Shown here one piece after another: positions 35,134-43,672 of a DNA stretch of 64,000 nt. The translations under genes were made by a program, and so were the position numbers. The notes beneath the pieces were generated by a model, which saw nothing but the letters and a program-made list of their open reading frames with translations, was not told where the DNA came from and ran no database searches. Origin of the DNA: an uncultured Clostridia bacterium (GTDB lineage Bacteria; Bacillota; Clostridia; Lachnospirales; CAG-274); the NCBI GenBank assembly GCA_947627855.1, contig CANQXR010000012.1:1-64000 (forward strand). The letters run 5' to 3'. Each line of letters opens with the position of its first letter. The first letter of the stretch is position 1.

Positions 35134-36885
35134 ATGAAATGGATTCTGAAAGGACGCCGCAGTGCCGCTATACCTATGTCACAGGCTCTTGGCATATCGC
35201 CCATAACAGCTCAGCTTCTTCTGAGCAGACACATAAATACGGGAAGAAAGGCAGCGGAGTTTTTTGCCCCGACCCTTGACGGCTTCGGAAATATTGATAC
35301 ACTTCCGGAGGTGACAAGGGCATATGAAATTATTTCCGAAAGCATAAAAAACAACGAAAAGATAACAATATACGGCGATTATGATGCTGACGGCGTTATG
35401 AGCAGCGTAATATTGATAAAGGCTTTGCGGGGACTGGGGGCAGAAGTCAGTTGCTATATCCCCGACAGATTCGGACAGGGATATGGACTTTCTCTTGGCG
35501 CCGTAAAGGAAATATACGACAGCGGCACAAAGCTTATAATATGCTGTGACAACGGCATATCAGCCATAGAGGAGTGCCGTTATATAAAATCCCTCGGAAT
35601 GAAGCTTATAATACTCGACCATCATTCTCCTCACGAAAAAAACGGTGTCCAGATATTGCCCGAAGCTGACGGACTTATAGATATGAAAATAGAAAGCGTC
35701 ACATATCCCTTTAAGGAATTCTGTGCCGCAGGACTTTGTTACCGATTTGTTCATGGCTTTTATGAGAGCCTTGGCAAGGAAATAAAAAACGAAGCGGAGC
35801 TTTTCATATTTGCCGCCATAGGCACTGTCTGCGATATGGTAAGCCTTACGGGGGAAAACAGGATAATAGCTCATATGGGACTAAGGCTTATCAATTCAAG
35901 GAAAAATACAAATCCGGGCTTAAGGGAAATAATATCGGCTCAGGGACTTGACGGCAAGCAGATTACCGACAGAACACTGGGCTTTATGATAGGTCCGTTT
36001 ATAAATGCTGCCGGCAGACTGGCAAAGGCGGCTGACTATATAGATATATTTCTTTCCGAGGATAAAGAAAAAATATGCAGCCTTGTGCAGAAGCTAAAGG
36101 AGCTTAACGATCTCCGCAAGGCATATACGGAGGAAGCGTATAACAGAATAATTAAAGCCATAGGCGAAAACCAGCCCGACAAGGTAATTGTATGGTATGA
36201 TAAGGAAATTCATGAAAGCGTGGCAGGTCTTGCGGCGGGAAGGCTCAAGGAAACTTTTTCAAGACCGGCGATAGTGTTTGCCCATGGTAATGAATATGCC
36301 AAAGGTTCGGGAAGATCCGTTGAAAGCTATGATATGTTTTCGGCGATAAATTCATGCAGAGAGCTTTTTGTAAGATACGGCGGTCATAAAATGGCAGTGG
36401 GCATTACCATAAGACCGGAAAACATAGAGGCACTCAGAAAAAGACTGAATGACGAATGTCCGCTTTCTGAGAAGGAGCTTGAAGAAACGCTTTACATTGA
36501 TGCGGAAGTCGGATTTTCGCAGATAGACATGAAGCTTATAGATGAAATCGATATGATGAAGCCCTTTGGCACAGACAATGTACAGCCGTTGTTTGCGACT
36601 AAGGAGGTTTATATCAAAAGAATAAGATTTGTCGGGAAAAACAGGGACATACTGCAATTTGTTTTTTTCGACGGACAAACGGAAATGAGAGGTGTTGGCT
36701 TTGGTATCTTTGAAAAATTCAAAAGCCTGATAATAAAGGAATTCGGCGCTCTTTCGTGGGAAGAGCTTTATTCCGAAAGACAAGGACTGCAATTTTTCGT
36801 TGATATCGTATACAGAGCGGAAAAAAATGTATTCAACGGTAACGAAAGCATACAGCTCAGATTGACGGATCTGAGAATGCACTGA
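35134..36885 (+). CDS. recJ: Single-stranded-DNA-specific exonuclease RecJ
   Basis: 5' to 3' exonuclease in recombination and mismatch repair. The 583-residue protein has DHH-superfamily motifs IYGDYDADGVMSS (about 82), DNGISA (about 135) and the signature LDHHSPHE (about 161). A DHHA1 domain follows with FAHGNEYAKGSGRS (about 388) and RYGGHKMAVGITI (about 410), then a C-terminal OB-like region. Length fits bacterial RecJ. The start follows GAGGT. apt follows after 26 nt, an arrangement common in Firmicutes. Confidence 0.94.
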   Translation: MKWILKGRRSAAIPMSQALGISPITAQLLLSRHINTGRKAAEFFAPTLDGFGNIDTLPEVTRAYEIISESIKNNEKITIYGDYDADGVMSSVILIKALRGLGAEVSCYIPDRFGQGYGLSLGAVKEIYDSGTKLIICCDNGISAIEECRYIKSLGMKLIILDHHSPHEKNGVQILPEADGLIDMKIESVTYPFKEFCAAGLCYRFVHGFYESLGKEIKNEAELFIFAAIGTVCDMVSLTGENRIIAHMGLRLINSRKNTNPGLREIISAQGLDGKQITDRTLGFMIGPFINAAGRLAKAADYIDIFLSEDKEKICSLVQKLKELNDLRKAYTEEAYNRIIKAIGENQPDKVIVWYDKEIHESVAGLAAGRLKETFSRPAIVFAHGNEYAKGSGRSVESYDMFSAINSCRELFVRYGGHKMAVGITIRPENIEALRKRLNDECPLSEKELEETLYIDAEVGFSQIDMKLIDEIDMMKPFGTDNVQPLFATKEVYIKRIRFVGKNRDILQFVFFDGQTEMRGVGFGIFEKFKSLIIKEFGALSWEELYSERQGLQFFVDIVYRAEKNVFNGNESIQLRLTDLRMH

Positions 36886-36911
36886 TATATTGATTAAAGG
36901 CGGTAGAAAAA

Positions 36912-37436
36912 ATGGGAATAATTTTAGACAGCATAAGGACGATACCCGATTTTCCAAAAAAGGGAGTAATGTTCAGAGATATCACAACTCTCCTCAAGGA
37001 TCCGATCGCTATGGTGGCAACCATAAATGAAGTTATGGAAAGCCTTGTGGGTGTGGAATTTGATTATGTTATAGGACCGGAATCCAGAGGATTTATTTTC
37101 GGTATGCCCATAGCATACAATCTGAAGAAGGGCTTTGTGCCTGTAAGAAAGCAGGGCAAGCTTCCGGCGGAAACGGTTAAAAAGGAATATGACCTTGAAT
37201 ATGGCACAGAGGTTATAGAAATACATAAAGACTCTCTGAAAGCAGGCGACAGGGTGGTTGTAATTGACGATCTTCTTGCCACCGGAGGAACGGCAAGGGC
37301 AATTTGCGAGCTTGCGGAGGAAATGGGCGCAGAAGTCGCAGCATTGAGATTTGTGGTGGAGCTTCCCGATCTCAGGGGCAGAGAGCTTCTGAATGGCTAT
37401 GATGTTTCATCTGTTGTTGCTTTTGAAGGCGAATAA
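36912..37436 (+). CDS. apt: Adenine phosphoribosyltransferase
   Basis: Salvages adenine to AMP with PRPP in the cytosol. The 174-residue protein has an N-terminal IRTIPDFPKKGVMFRDI, GPESRGFIFG (about 57), VRKQGKLP and the PRPP-binding VVVIDDLLATGGTARA (about 116). Length is typical. The start follows AAAGGCGG. It lies downstream of recJ, and a strong terminator follows. Confidence 0.95.
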   Translation: MGIILDSIRTIPDFPKKGVMFRDITTLLKDPIAMVATINEVMESLVGVEFDYVIGPESRGFIFGMPIAYNLKKGFVPVRKQGKLPAETVKKEYDLEYGTEVIEIHKDSLKAGDRVVVIDDLLATGGTARAICELAEEMGAEVAALRFVVELPDLRGRELLNGYDVSSVVAFEGE

Positions 37437-37445
37437 TATATGTAT

Positions 37446-37485
37446 GGGTTTCGGCGCTTTAATAAGACGCCGGAACCCTTTTTTT
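37446..37485 (+). terminator. Terminator of recJ-apt
   Basis: GGGTTTCGGCG (37446-37456) pairs with CGCCGGAACCC with one G-T pair, followed by seven T. Confidence 0.9.
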
Positions 37486-37554
37486 GTTTCAAACAGGTAT
37501 TTTTGAAATATTTCCATAATATAAATATTAAAAAAGGACAGAGGGGCAATTTAT

Positions 37555-37950
37555 TTGGAAAATAACGATCTGACGCTGGAAAGGCTTGCGGGACTTGCCA
37601 AAATGGTGAAGGCTCTGAAAGACACGGATAAGCCTAAAACCGAAAGGGGGAGAATATCCGACTTTGATATGCAGTTTGAAATCCCGGCAATTAAAACCAT
37701 TAAAGCGGCTATACCCTATGTGGACGTTAAATATCAGAGAGAGCTTGGCGTTATGGTCAAGCTCATAGAGATAGATAAGCTTCTCGGAGCCTGCAGGAAT
37801 GTTGAAAGCACTTCGACAGGCATAGAAAATGGGGATATGGGTATGCTGAAAGCTATTGTGCCCAATCTGCCGAAGGAGAGCAGATCTATGGGGGAAATGC
37901 TTATAAGGCTTCTCGAAATCAAGAAAATAGCCGAGGGTGGTCCAATATGA
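37555..37950 (+). CDS. Uncharacterised 131-residue protein
   Basis: I do not recognise this gene. The product is charged, has no membrane segment or signal peptide and looks mainly helical. The segment from about 45 to 85 (IPAIKTIKAAIPYVDVKYQ, then LGVMVKLIEIDKLLGA) has amphipathic repeats of hydrophobic residues. The start appears to be TTG 37555 after GGACAGAGGGGC. It shares an ATGA overlap with the next gene, so the two are probably translated together and may interact. It has normal local codon use, so I count it as real. Confidence 0.7.
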   Translation: MENNDLTLERLAGLAKMVKALKDTDKPKTERGRISDFDMQFEIPAIKTIKAAIPYVDVKYQRELGVMVKLIEIDKLLGACRNVESTSTGIENGDMGMLKAIVPNLPKESRSMGEMLIRLLEIKKIAEGGPI

Positions 37951-38210
37951 CAGACAGCTGCAAAAAAATATTGGAGCTTGATGCTTTCAGAGCATTGGGC
38001 GAAAGCAGAATAAAATTTATAAAGGAACTTATGGGCCATGATAAAATCACATCGGAGGATATAAGCCGGCTTATATGTGAAACAGCTTCATGGACGGACT
38101 TGTCGGCAGAAAGCAAAAATGCCCTGATAACTGCATTTTACAGCGGTTTATCGGATAATGAGCGCAAAAGAATTGATTATATTCTGGATATCGTCAGTGC
38201 ATTTAATTAA
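37947..38210 (+). CDS. Uncharacterised 87-residue helical protein
   Basis: Not recognised. A small, soluble, predicted all-helical protein (SRIKFIKELMGHDKITSE, then DISRLICETASWTDL) with no cysteine motif except isolated residues. It begins with ATG inside the stop of the upstream unknown gene (ATGA) and ends just before hairpin element G. Conservation of the two-gene pair elsewhere would be the best evidence of joint function. Confidence 0.65.
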   Translation: MTDSCKKILELDAFRALGESRIKFIKELMGHDKITSEDISRLICETASWTDLSAESKNALITAFYSGLSDNERKRIDYILDIVSAFN

Positions 38211-38221
38211 TTATGCCCCCA

Positions 38222-38359
38222 CCTTGGTGAAATGTCCCTGACATTTCACCAAGGCGGGACCAATGGGGCCGAATAGGGGGTGAGGGGACAGGGGGAGCAG
38301 GTGAAGGACAGCGCACTGTCCTTCACCTGCTCCCCCTGTTCCCTCACCCCCTCTTCGGC
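38222..38359. repeat. Hairpin element G: two inverted repeats
   Basis: Hairpin 1: arms 38222-38236 and 38240-38254 (15 bp perfect, loop CCT). Hairpin 2: arms 38268-38311 and 38316-38359 (44 nt each, two non-Watson-Crick positions, loop CGCA). GGGACCAATGGGG lies between them, matching the GACCAA(C/T)GGGG block of B-E. The flanks 38360-38466 are AT-rich and hold no recognised gene. Confidence 0.93.
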
Positions 38360-38466
38360 TGTCGCTGCCGGCAGTTTGTAGGCTATATATGTTTATATTG
38401 CGGCAAGATGCTTAAAGTGCCAAAAAGTAAGAGTTGGAATCTGACAAAGAACTTTCAAAATTAAGG

Positions 38467-38495
38467 TTGAAATACAGCTGAAAAGATGTTAAAAT
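38467..38495 (+). promoter_or_regulatory. yebC promoter
   Basis: -35 TTGAAA (38467-38472), 17-nt spacer, -10 TAAAAT (38490-38495), 45 nt before the start codon. Confidence 0.8.
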
Positions 38496-38539
38496 ATATT
38501 GGAATTACATTTGATTGAAATATACGAGGAGGAAAAAGT

Positions 38540-39265
38540 ATGTCAGGACATTCCAAATTTGCTAATATCAAGCACAAGAAAGAAAAGAATGATGCGGCAA
38601 AGGGAAAAATATTTACGGTTATAGGAAAGGAAATCGCAGTAGCGGTTAAAGCCGGAGGAGCAAACCCGGATTCAAATTCAAAGCTCAGAGATGTTATAGC
38701 AAAGGCAAAAGCAAACAATATGCCCAACGACACAATAGAAAGAAGTATCAAAAAAGCAGCCGGAAACTTAAGCGCAGTCAATTATGAGGCTATAAGCTAT
38801 GAGGGCTACGGTCCCAAAGGTGTGGCGGTAATAGTTGAAGCTCTGACAGACAACAAAAACCGTTCGGCGGCCAACGTGCGTGCGGCTTTTACAAAGGGCG
38901 GCGGAAACATGGGTACAACAGGCTGTGTATCGTTTATGTTTGACGAAAAGGGTCAGATAATAATAGAAAGAGATGAAGATATAGACGAGGACGAGGTTAT
39001 GATGACAGCAATCGAAGCCGGCGCCGAGGATTTTACGGCTGAGGAAGACAGCTTTGAAATAATAACGGCTCCAGATGATTTTTCGGCTGTAAGAGAAGCA
39101 TTGGAAAATGCCGGTTATGAGCTTGCTCAGGCTGAAATTACAATGATTCCACAGACATATACAACTCTGACTGACGAAAACGACATCAAGAAAATGAACA
39201 AGCTTCTGGATATGCTCGATGAGGACGACGACGTAAAAAACGTATATCATAACTGGGACGAATAA
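38540..39265 (+). CDS. YebC/PmpR family protein
   Basis: Conserved TACO1-family protein; members have been described as DNA-binding regulators and as factors easing ribosome stalling at proline runs. The 241-residue protein shows the family N-terminus [20 protein letters not shown], the [14 protein letters not shown] segment (about 55) and [11 protein letters not shown] (about 88), followed by acidic [14 protein letters not shown] (about 172). Length is normal. The start follows GAGGAGG. efp, in the same window, also eases proline stalling. Confidence 0.92.
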   Translation: MSGHSKFANIKHKKEKNDAAKGKIFTVIGKEIAVAVKAGGANPDSNSKLRDVIAKAKANNMPNDTIERSIKKAAGNLSAVNYEAISYEGYGPKGVAVIVEALTDNKNRSAANVRAAFTKGGGNMGTTGCVSFMFDEKGQIIIERDEDIDEDEVMMTAIEAGAEDFTAEEDSFEIITAPDDFSAVREALENAGYELAQAEITMIPQTYTTLTDENDIKKMNKLLDMLDEDDDVKNVYHNWDE

Positions 39266-39316
39266 GGTTTGCGAGGCGGTCGGAAAACGGCCGCTTTAAT
39301 TATAGGAGGAATATTT

Positions 39317-40429
39317 ATGAAAATAATCGCGCTTATAATGAGTCTTTTCCTTGCAGCCGGCTGCGCAGTGAATACTCCGGGGGTGGAAACTGTTCCGAAT
39401 GTGCAGGCTGATGCTGTTCAGGCGGAGAATGTTCATATAACGGCAAAGCAGGCAGTGCAGGATATAAGGGTAGGCTGGAACCTCGGAAACAGTCTTGACA
39501 GTCACAATAACGGCTATGGCGGACTTAGCATAGAGCAAACGGAAACCTATTGGGGAAATTCCAAAACCGTTGAAAGCACATTCATAAACATAAAGAATGC
39601 CGGCTTCAATGCCGTAAGAATACCTGTGACATGGCAGGAGCATATACTCTCCGACCAAAGGATAGACCCTGCCTGGCTGTCAAGAGTAAAGCAGGTAGTG
39701 GATATGGCAATGGATCAGGATCTGTATGTCATTATAGATATTCACCATGACAAATGGGTATTTCCATCTTACGCCGATTATGAATCGGTCAAGGCAAAAA
39801 TGTCAAACATATGGACGCAGGTTGGAAACGCATTCAAGGATTATGATGACAAGCTTATGTTTGAGGCGCTTAATGAGCCGAGGCTTATGGGGCTTGACAA
39901 TGAGTGGACGGGAAGTACGGCTGCCTATGAAATAGTTAACAAGCTGAATACGACCTTTGTGGGACTTATAAGAGGTCAGGGCGGAAACAACAGCAGCAGA
40001 ATTCTTATTATTCAGCCTTATTGTGCGGGAACAAGTGAGGAAATACTCTCCGGAATGACCGTACCGGCAGACGAAAATGTAATTGTTGCCGTACACGCTT
40101 ATACGCCATATGATTTTGCGCTCAACCAATACGGAACAAATTACTGGAGCGCTTCAAATCCCTCTGATACGGCAGAAATAAACAATCTTATGGCAAGGCT
40201 CAACAGTCACTTTGTTTCCAAGGGCGTACCTGTTTTAATAGATGAATTCGGTGCGCTTGCAAAGGGCAACAACGACCGCAGGATCGAATGGGTCAGATAT
40301 TATAAGGCTGAAGCCGCAAAATACGGCATAAAATGCTTCTGGTGGGACGATGGCGGAAACTTTAAGCTTTACGACAGAAACAACGGTTCCTTCACGGACA
40401 ATGAGCTTCTAAGCGCCATAATAAAATAA
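39317..40429 (+). CDS. Secreted lipoprotein endoglucanase, glycoside hydrolase family 5
   Basis: Hydrolyses beta-1,4-glucan or a related hemicellulose at the cell surface. The 370-residue protein has a lipoprotein signal ending LAAGC (Cys near 15) and then a complete GH5 barrel: VGWNLGNSLD (about 52), NAVRIPVTW (about 96), VIIDIHHDKW, acid/base Glu in FEALNEPR (about 190), VHAYTPYDF, nucleophile Glu in VLIDEFGAL (about 310) and CFWWDDGG. ATG 39317 follows GGAGGAAT; an open frame 48 nt longer has no ribosome site. It follows yebC with only a 51-nt gap and no terminator, so read-through is possible. Exact substrate is not determined. Confidence 0.93.
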   Translation: MKIIALIMSLFLAAGCAVNTPGVETVPNVQADAVQAENVHITAKQAVQDIRVGWNLGNSLDSHNNGYGGLSIEQTETYWGNSKTVESTFINIKNAGFNAVRIPVTWQEHILSDQRIDPAWLSRVKQVVDMAMDQDLYVIIDIHHDKWVFPSYADYESVKAKMSNIWTQVGNAFKDYDDKLMFEALNEPRLMGLDNEWTGSTAAYEIVNKLNTTFVGLIRGQGGNNSSRILIIQPYCAGTSEEILSGMTVPADENVIVAVHAYTPYDFALNQYGTNYWSASNPSDTAEINNLMARLNSHFVSKGVPVLIDEFGALAKGNNDRRIEWVRYYKAEAAKYGIKCFWWDDGGNFKLYDRNNGSFTDNELLSAIIK

Positions 40430-40438
40430 TTGCGCCGC

Positions 40439-40569
40439 CGTTTCTGACCATCGAAGATGGTCTGAAACGACGACCCCGCAGGGGGTAACGGGCGAGGGAC
40501 ATACAATAGGACGGCGGCTCCTGCAGGAGCCGCCGTCCTATTGTATGTCCCTCGCCCGTTACCCCCTGC
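40439..40569. repeat. Hairpin element H: two inverted repeats
   Basis: Hairpin 1: arms 40439-40452 and 40456-40469 (14 bp, one mismatch, loop GAA). Hairpin 2: arms 40478-40521 and 40526-40569 (44 bp perfect, loop TGCA, apex GGCTCC-TGCA-GGAGCC). The tail GTCCGGTCGGC near 40577 matches the tail of A. It lies between the convergent GH5 and PEGA genes and could act as a bidirectional terminator. Confidence 0.95.
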
Positions 40570-40597
40570 TCCGCAGTCCGGTCGGCTTATATTTTTT

Positions 40598-42241
40598 TTA
40601 ATCAAATTGTACATCAAGAATAGTCTGTTCTTTATTGATGGTTATATATTGGGAAACTGTTTTGTCTCTCCTTGTTGCGGTAACCTTATGGCTTCCGTAA
40701 TCAAGAAACATGGGATTGCCGAAGCTGCGTTCCACTCCGTCTACATAAAGAGCCGCGCCAGTTGCTGTGGTATCGACTATCAGGGAGCCTCTTGATATCT
40801 GCACAGAAGAAAGGTTCATTTCCGCTTCCGTATCTTTCTTTATTATAAATTCCTTTGTAAAATCGCTGCAGCTCGGACTTTGTACTGTGATCGTATGCAG
40901 TCCCTCCGTAAGATTTATTGTGCTGCTTTCCGGTATATCTATAAATTCACTTCCGTCAACAGAATATGTGACGTTTGAAATATTTTCATAGTTGGTAAAT
41001 TTCAGCCGGCCATGGGATTTTTCCATTATTACTGACCATGCCTTATTATCGATGGCTTTCACTGTTATTACATCAAATTCGGTTATGTCCTTTGGACTGA
41101 TTACACTGTCTTTATATCTGAAAACAGTATTATTGTTGTATTTATATACATTATCGCTTATTGTAATAAGCTTTCGTGCGGTATTGACCCGGACGTCAAG
41201 GGAGGTATACTCCCCGACGTCTGAGTTTTCTTTTAATGTAAGAAGATTTTTATTTTCATCACAGGTGAAGATGATCAGATCTCCCTCGTTCACCTTGCTT
41301 ATCGAAATATCAAGTCCGTTTTCGTCAGATACCTCTGTATTGCTGTCAAAGCTGAGCAGCACAGAGCTTTCATTGTCTGTATCGTAAATTTTTATTGTGT
41401 TGGAGCCAAGGCTTATCTGAGAAACAACGCCGTTTCTTTCGGTGTTGTACAGGCTTTCTTCCGTCTTTTTGAATAAATTGTTTGTGTCAACATAGTCTTC
41501 ATTTGTTGCCGGCTCACTTTCACTGTCCGCAGATACTTCCTCGCCCCTGATTATGTTTATGAGGTCGGACACCGAATGCTCCTGCATAAAAGACACAAAT
41601 ACTGCAAAAGAAACCAGAAAAACCACAAGGCAGATGAGCATAAGAAAAACAGGAAACAAACAGCCCCTTGAGGTTTTTCTGCTTTCCTCCGCCTCATCAA
41701 AACGGTCAATATTATGTTTTTTAGAAGGTTTTCCATTGCCGTTCATAGTATTTTTTCTCCGTTTCCTTATGTCGTCGCCATCAGGCGGACGCCGTCTTTT
41801 TTCTGCCTGTGCCGACAGAGCCGCATTTTTTTCGGAATATGTATGCTGCGTTGTCCCTGACTTCCTGCGCCTGATGTCGGGGGCTTCGTGATCCTCCGAT
41901 GGTTTGGGACTTCGCCGTCTTACTTCGCCATCATCGGGAGGTCGATGCCTTCGCTGCTGTACTTTTTCTTCTTCGGGTGGTCTGCGCCTTCGCTGCTGCA
42001 TTTCCCCATCTTCCGGAGGTCGGCGCCTTTTCTGCCTTATCTCTCCATCTTCCGGAGGTCGGCGCCTTCGCTGCCTCACTTCTTCTTCAACAGGCTGTCT
42101 GCGTTTTCTCTGAGGGGGCGCTTCACCCTCCGGCGGTCTTTTTCTTTCCGCCGCCGCATTTTTGTGCTGAGGATATCTTCCTTTTCCGGAAGTACGGACT
42201 TCAACGTGCGCAGCTTCCTCATTGTTATTACGGTTATCCAT
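40598..42241 (-). CDS. Membrane protein with Arg/Pro repeats and C-terminal PEGA domain
   Basis: The 547-residue protein has a cytosolic, highly basic and Pro-rich N-terminus (about 1-185) containing 13-residue repeats of the kind RRPPEDGE(I/M)(R/Q)Q(K/R)R, a single membrane span (LFPVFLMLICLVVFLVSF, about 192-215) and an extracellular part. The extracellular part has beta-rich repeats (DISISKVNEGDLIIFTC) and ends in a PEGA-like domain (LIVDTTATGAALYVDGVERSFG, given in part). PEGA domains are often on surface or sensing proteins. Function is unknown. ATG 42241 follows GAGGTG; 16 more codons upstream lack a ribosome site. Confidence 0.75.
   Translation of the reverse strand: MDNRNNNEEAAHVEVRTSGKGRYPQHKNAAAERKRPPEGEAPPQRKRRQPVEEEVRQRRRRPPEDGEIRQKRRRPPEDGEMQQRRRRPPEEEKVQQRRHRPPDDGEVRRRSPKPSEDHEAPDIRRRKSGTTQHTYSEKNAALSAQAEKRRRPPDGDDIRKRRKNTMNGNGKPSKKHNIDRFDEAEESRKTSRGCLFPVFLMLICLVVFLVSFAVFVSFMQEHSVSDLINIIRGEEVSADSESEPATNEDYVDTNNLFKKTEESLYNTERNGVVSQISLGSNTIKIYDTDNESSVLLSFDSNTEVSDENGLDISISKVNEGDLIIFTCDENKNLLTLKENSDVGEYTSLDVRVNTARKLITISDNVYKYNNNTVFRYKDSVISPKDITEFDVITVKAIDNKAWSVIMEKSHGRLKFTNYENISNVTYSVDGSEFIDIPESSTINLTEGLHTITVQSPSCSDFTKEFIIKKDTEAEMNLSSVQISRGSLIVDTTATGAALYVDGVERSFGNPMFLDYGSHKVTATRRDKTVSQYITINKEQTILDVQFD
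41925..42115 (-). repeat. 39-bp tandem repeat in the PEGA-protein gene
   Basis: Five or six imperfect 39-bp units encode 13-residue RRPPEDGE-type repeats. The best-matching pair spans about 42008-42085. The frame is kept throughout and the units diverge toward both ends. Confidence 0.85.
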
Positions 42242-42275
42242 AATACACCTCGAAAATTGTAATATTCTTAATACA

Positions 42276-42303
42276 ATTTTACCACGCATATAAAAAAATT
42301 CAA
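42276..42303 (-). promoter_or_regulatory. Promoter of the PEGA-protein gene
   Basis: Minus strand: -35 TTGAAT (42303-42298), 16-nt spacer, -10 TAAAAT (42281-42276), 35 nt before the ATG. Confidence 0.7.
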
Positions 42304-42394
42304 GTATAATTTATTAAATTTCACAAAAACTGTTTTATTGACCGTAGGTATGTCCCCTTCTTATACAGATTAAAGACATACTTATGGTTATATA

Positions 42395-42423
42395 TTGAAA
42401 TCAGCTTCGGAATATTGTATAAT
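42395..42423 (+). promoter_or_regulatory. Promoter of the ROK kinase gene
   Basis: -35 TTGAAA (42395-42400), 17-nt spacer, -10 TATAAT (42418-42423), 46 nt before ATG 42469. Confidence 0.85.
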
Positions 42424-42468
42424 ATAGGGGAATCGGAGAAGATATCGGCACACGGGAGGAGGAGTATT

Positions 42469-43410
42469 ATGACGGAGTATGTTTTCGGAGTCGATGTTGG
42501 CGGAACTACTGTAAAAATGGGGCTTTTCAGCAATGAAGGAGAGCTTCTGGAGAAGTGGGAGATACCCACGGACAAAAGGGAAAAGGGCAAAAACATTCTG
42601 AATGATATTGCCGCAAGCATTGAAAGCAAAATCAATGAAAAGGGGCTTGACCGAAGCGGCATTGCAGGCATAGGAATGGGGCTGCCCGGTCCTGTAACGG
42701 ACGATGGGATCGTCAGAAGATGCGTAAACCTCGGCTGGGGCGAAATAAATGCCGAAAAGGAGCTTTCAAAGCTTACGGGGCTTACGGTGAAATCGGGCAA
42801 CGATGCAAATGTGGCTGCTCTTGGCGAATTATGGCAGGGAGCAGGAGCGGGCTATAAGAGCATTATTATGATAACCCTCGGTACAGGCGTAGGCGGCGGC
42901 ATAATTATAGACGGCAAAATAGTTTACGGCTCTCACGGCTCAGGCGGGGAAATAGGTCATTTTCCATCGGCGGATGATGAAACGGAGCCTTGCGGCTGTG
43001 GGAATTTCGGCTGTCTTGAGCAGTATGCCTCAGCGACCGGAGTTGTAAGGCTTGCCGGAGGACTGCTCAGAAAAGGAAGAAAATCTGTTCTTAAGGAGGA
43101 AGGGCTGACGGCCAAGGCTGTGTTTGATGCAGCAAAGGAGGGAGATGAAACAGCCCTTGAGGTTCTGGATATGTTCGGCGAAAGACTGGGCAAGGCTCTT
43201 GCGGCAGGAGCGATCTTTGTTGATCCACAGGCGTTTATTTTCGGCGGCGGCGTAAGCAATGCAGGTTCCATAGTAACGGATACCGTAAAGAAGTATTATG
43301 AGAAATATGCCTTTCACAGTGTAAAGGGCACAGATTTCAGGCTTGCAAGGCTTGGCAGCGACGCAGGCATATACGGCGGCGCAATGCTTATATTGGGAAT
43401 AAATACTTGA
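42469..43410 (+). CDS. ROK-family glucokinase
   Basis: Phosphorylates glucose or a related sugar with ATP in the cytosol. The 313-residue protein has the phosphate-binding DVGGTTVKMG (about 8), GNDANVAALGE (about 106), TLGTGVGGGI (about 136) and the ROK zinc signature CGCGNFGCLEQYAS (about 175-190). It has no N-terminal DNA-binding domain, so it is a kinase and not a ROK repressor. The start follows GGGAGGAGGAG. Its stop overlaps the -35 box of the scfA promoter. Confidence 0.93.
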   Translation: MTEYVFGVDVGGTTVKMGLFSNEGELLEKWEIPTDKREKGKNILNDIAASIESKINEKGLDRSGIAGIGMGLPGPVTDDGIVRRCVNLGWGEINAEKELSKLTGLTVKSGNDANVAALGELWQGAGAGYKSIIMITLGTGVGGGIIIDGKIVYGSHGSGGEIGHFPSADDETEPCGCGNFGCLEQYASATGVVRLAGGLLRKGRKSVLKEEGLTAKAVFDAAKEGDETALEVLDMFGERLGKALAAGAIFVDPQAFIFGGGVSNAGSIVTDTVKKYYEKYAFHSVKGTDFRLARLGSDAGIYGGAMLILGINT

Positions 43411-43435
43411 CACTAAAGGCTTAAACTGATAAAAT
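43407..43435 (+). promoter_or_regulatory. scfA promoter
   Basis: -35 TTGACA (43407-43412) overlaps the stop codon of the ROK gene; 17-nt spacer; -10 TAAAAT (43430-43435); ribosome site AAAGAGGGTG precedes ATG 43469. Confidence 0.85.
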
Positions 43436-43468
43436 GAATGTAATAATAAAACGAAAGAGGGTGCGGTT

Positions 43469-43612
43469 ATGTCAAGAATAACTACAATAAGCACAAGAGA
43501 TCTTGCAAAATCAAAAATAAACGGCGGCTGCGGAGAATGTCAGACATCTTGTCAGTCAGCAAGCAAGACTTCATGCAGCATTGCCAATCAGCAGTGTGAA
43601 AAATTGAAATAA
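43469..43612 (+). CDS. scfA: SCIFF peptide precursor, five-cysteine variant
   Basis: Precursor of the SCIFF (six Cys in forty-five residues) ribosomal peptide, which a neighbouring radical-SAM enzyme modifies. The 47-residue product begins MSRITTISTRDL and has Cys at 21, 24, 28, 36 and 43 in the usual GGCGECQTSCQSA context. The fourth family cysteine is replaced by Ser32 (codon AGC at 43565-43567 region, one base from TGC), and position 37 is Ser (AGC). The remainder of the core is canonical. It has its own strong promoter and is separated from scfB by a small terminator. Too short for standard gene calling but secure by sequence and context. Confidence 0.93.
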   Translation: MSRITTISTRDLAKSKINGGCGECQTSCQSASKTSCSIANQQCEKLK

Positions 43613-43623
43613 TTCACTAAAAT

Positions 43624-43649
43624 TCGTTGCTTTTACAGCAGCGATTTTT
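43624..43649 (+). terminator. Attenuator between scfA and scfB
   Basis: TCGTTGC (43624-43630) pairs with GCAGCGA (43638-43644) with one G-T pair, followed by TTTTT. Partial termination here would give more precursor than maturase. Confidence 0.75.
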
Positions 43650-43672
43650 ATTATAGGGGATAAAGAGGTTTT

